Shown piece after piece: positions 41,703 to 43,048 of a stretch of DNA of 43,048 bases; position 1 is the stretch's first letter, and each line of letters starts with the position of its first letter. The notes below the pieces were generated by a model. The model did no database searches, was not told where the DNA came from, and saw only the letters and a list, made by a program, of their open reading frames with translations. Source of the DNA: Fidelibacterota bacterium (lineage in GTDB: Bacteria > Fidelibacterota > Marinisomatia > Marinisomatales > SCKK01); NCBI GenBank assembly GCA_022562455.1, contig JADFPG010000005.1, forward strand, positions 1 through 43,048, written 5' to 3'. A program made the translations under genes and the position numbers.

Positions 41703-43048
41703 ATGAGTGAAGTAAAAGGAATTCTCCGGGCAATTCGCAAAGCAACTGAGGTCGCAGCCAAGACCAAACGTAAGCCTGAAGCCAAGCTTCGTGAGTTAGT
41801 CTCCCCAATCTGGGAAGAGTACTTGAAAGCTCAAGGCTTAAAACCAACACAAATCGTAGAGCAGGAACGTACACTTCTTTATGGACAAGCAGATACAGTC
41901 TTTAAACGTCTGATACTTGAATACAAGAAACCTGGTGGAATCAAAGATATAAACGAACGCAACCGGCAATTGATTGCACAGCTTAAGGGATATATAGATG
42001 ACTTGGCAAAGGAAGAAGGTTGGGATAAGCGTCGACTACTTGGTGTGGCATTTGACGGCAGTCGATTCGTCTTTATGCGCTACACACCGGGATGGACAGT
42101 ACAGAAGCCGGTAGCTGTTACAGAAAAGAGCTTGGCGCAGTTCCTCACCAGTCTCGCACGCCTCGTGGGTACGAAGGCGTTAACTTCCGAAAACCTGATC
42201 AAAGACTTTGCTGTTGGAAGGGAGTATCGAAATGAGGTGGCGGCAGATTGTGTGAGAGCATTCTATCGGGAGATCAAGGCGCACGGCGGGGAGGAAGGGA
42301 CAAAAGAACACGTTTTCTTTGAACAGTGGAAAATCCAGTACGCCAAAGTGCACGGCTCTCTTGAAGAAAAGAAGATTGATCAGGAGACGCTGATTCGTTC
42401 CTATGGCTTCACCAAGAAGGAACAGAAGGACTTCGACGTCTACGCCTTCTTTTTTTCGCTTGACTGTTACTACGCTGTCCTGATGAAACTTCTCTCGTAT
42501 CAGGTGGTGGGCTACTACACGCTTAAGGGATTTACAGGCATGCCCTTGCGGGAGTGGGAGGAAGAGGATTCCGATGGTTTGCAGCGCAGAATGCAAGATT
42601 TGGAAGATGGCGGTATGTTTCGGAATCTTGGTATCCGGAATTATCTCGAAGGCGATCTCTTTAGCTGGTATACGGAGGCATGGAATGACGGAGTTTATAA
42701 TGCCCTCATACAGATCATCCGTGCTCTGAATGAATACGATCCTAAGACAATGGAGGTGGCGCCGGATGAAACGCGAGATATTCTCAAAAAGCTTTATCAA
42801 TACTTGGTGCCGAAGAAAATCAGGCACGACCTTGGCGAATACTCTACGCCGGACTGGCTAGCGGAGAGATGCCTGAATCAGCTTAACTACAATGGCGATC
42901 CCAAGTACCGTATTCTCGATCCGGGCTGCGGTAGCGGTACATTTCCGATTTTGGCTATCAAGCGGGCAAAGGAATATGCTAGGAAGAAACACATCTCCCC
43001 ATCGGTAACTCTCAAGAATATCCTGAAGAACATCTACGGATTTGATCT
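41703..43048 (+). CDS. Type IIG-like restriction-modification enzyme (nuclease plus N6-adenine methylase), cut by window end
   Basis: ATG 41703 opens a frame that runs 448 codons without a stop to the window edge. Near the N-terminus, residues 56-77 hold a PD-(D/E)xK nuclease site: GQADTVFKRL (Asp64) and LEYKKPG (Glu73, Lys75). A mostly helical linker follows (about 150-360). The methylase domain begins with GEYSTPDWLAE and motif I DPGCGSGTF (406-414). The catalytic NPPY motif and the target recognition domain would lie beyond the window. Nuclease, helical linker, then methylase on one chain is the plan of type IIG/IIL enzymes (Eco57I, MmeI). It could also be a stand-alone defence methylase. 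It directly follows the toxin-antitoxin pair. Confidence 0.85.
   Translation, partial: MSEVKGILRAIRKATEVAAKTKRKPEAKLRELVSPIWEEYLKAQGLKPTQIVEQERTLLYGQADTVFKRLILEYKKPGGIKDINERNRQLIAQLKGYIDDLAKEEGWDKRRLLGVAFDGSRFVFMRYTPGWTVQKPVAVTEKSLAQFLTSLARLVGTKALTSENLIKDFAVGREYRNEVAADCVRAFYREIKAHGGEEGTKEHVFFEQWKIQYAKVHGSLEEKKIDQETLIRSYGFTKKEQKDFDVYAFFFSLDCYYAVLMKLLSYQVVGYYTLKGFTGMPLREWEEEDSDGLQRRMQDLEDGGMFRNLGIRNYLEGDLFSWYTEAWNDGVYNALIQIIRALNEYDPKTMEVAPDETRDILKKLYQYLVPKKIRHDLGEYSTPDWLAERCLNQLNYNGDPKYRILDPGCGSGTFPILAIKRAKEYARKKHISPSVTLKNILKNIYGFD

Noticed and set aside
42180-42827. A 215-codon minus-strand frame near the right edge
   Set aside because: It lies antisense to the restriction-modification gene, which shows clear nuclease and methylase motifs; the minus frame has none.

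Overview
The window reads as a chromosomal segment of a Gram-negative heterotroph from the Fibrobacteres-Chlorobi-Bacteroidetes side of the bacterial tree. A Marinimicrobia (SAR406)-like bacterium is my best guess, at roughly even odds. The reasons are: outer-membrane beta-barrels that end in aromatic residues; a FlgD/T9SS-type C-terminal domain fragment; PSCyt1-like and reaction-centre-type cytochromes; an NAD-dependent epimerase-type threonine dehydrogenase beside kbl; and a ParA-ParB-M23-bactofilin block followed by a complete, unsplit ATP synthase operon. No rRNA, tRNA, CRISPR array or complete insertion sequence is visible.

Layout. 1-3.6 kb: a truncated sugar-nucleotide-type epimerase, a repeat island, the tail of a broken DUF2231 gene, a Tat-exported amidohydrolase and an alpha/beta hydrolase. 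3.8-4.15 kb: a small two-repeat protein with its own promoter and terminator. 4.3-6.5 kb: a small FlgD-like protein, then three haem proteins (a lipoprotein, a beta-barrel with an N-terminal haem motif, and a dihaem cytochrome) that could form an envelope electron-transfer module. 6.5-11 kb: an M20 peptidase, a single-POTRA Omp85 protein and a DUF885 metallopeptidase. 11.2-16.1 kb (minus): plsY, a DUF502 protein, and a molybdenum hydroxylase pair (iorA-iorB) coupled to ogt. 16.5-19.2 kb: a lipoprotein, then alkA coupled to an EamA transporter. 19.4-22.2 kb (minus): secD-secF. 22.6-24.9 kb (minus): tdh and kbl, which convert threonine to glycine and acetyl-CoA. 25.1-25.9 kb (minus): a MNT-HEPN toxin-antitoxin pair flanked by a duplicated 5' end of tdh.

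26.6-36.9 kb (plus) is the core block: parA, parB, an M23 peptidase, a bactofilin, two small membrane proteins of the AtpZ/AtpI kind, then atpB-E-F-H-A-G-D-C. Chromosome segregation and cell-shape genes therefore sit directly upstream of the F1Fo ATP synthase. A short inverted-repeat element with a target-site duplication lies between atpE and atpF. 37.3-40.9 kb: aspS, a short-chain dehydrogenase and a sirtuin deacylase. 41.1-43.05 kb: a Phd/YefM-RelE-type toxin-antitoxin pair followed 13 bases later by a large gene, cut by the window end, that combines a PD-(D/E)xK nuclease signature with an N6-adenine methylase motif. This is probably a type IIG-like restriction-modification enzyme and the edge of a defence island.

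The gaps between operons are unusually rich in repeats. They hold GC-rich hairpin cores flanked by degenerate GGTAACTGG-like tails, one 45-base unit present twice in opposite orientation, two palindromes built on GTGCCACGCACTT, and a MITE-like family with GTGTCTGAACGAAAA ends. These repeats, the tdh duplication around the toxin-antitoxin pair, and the haem module and restriction gene are the parts most worth a second look.
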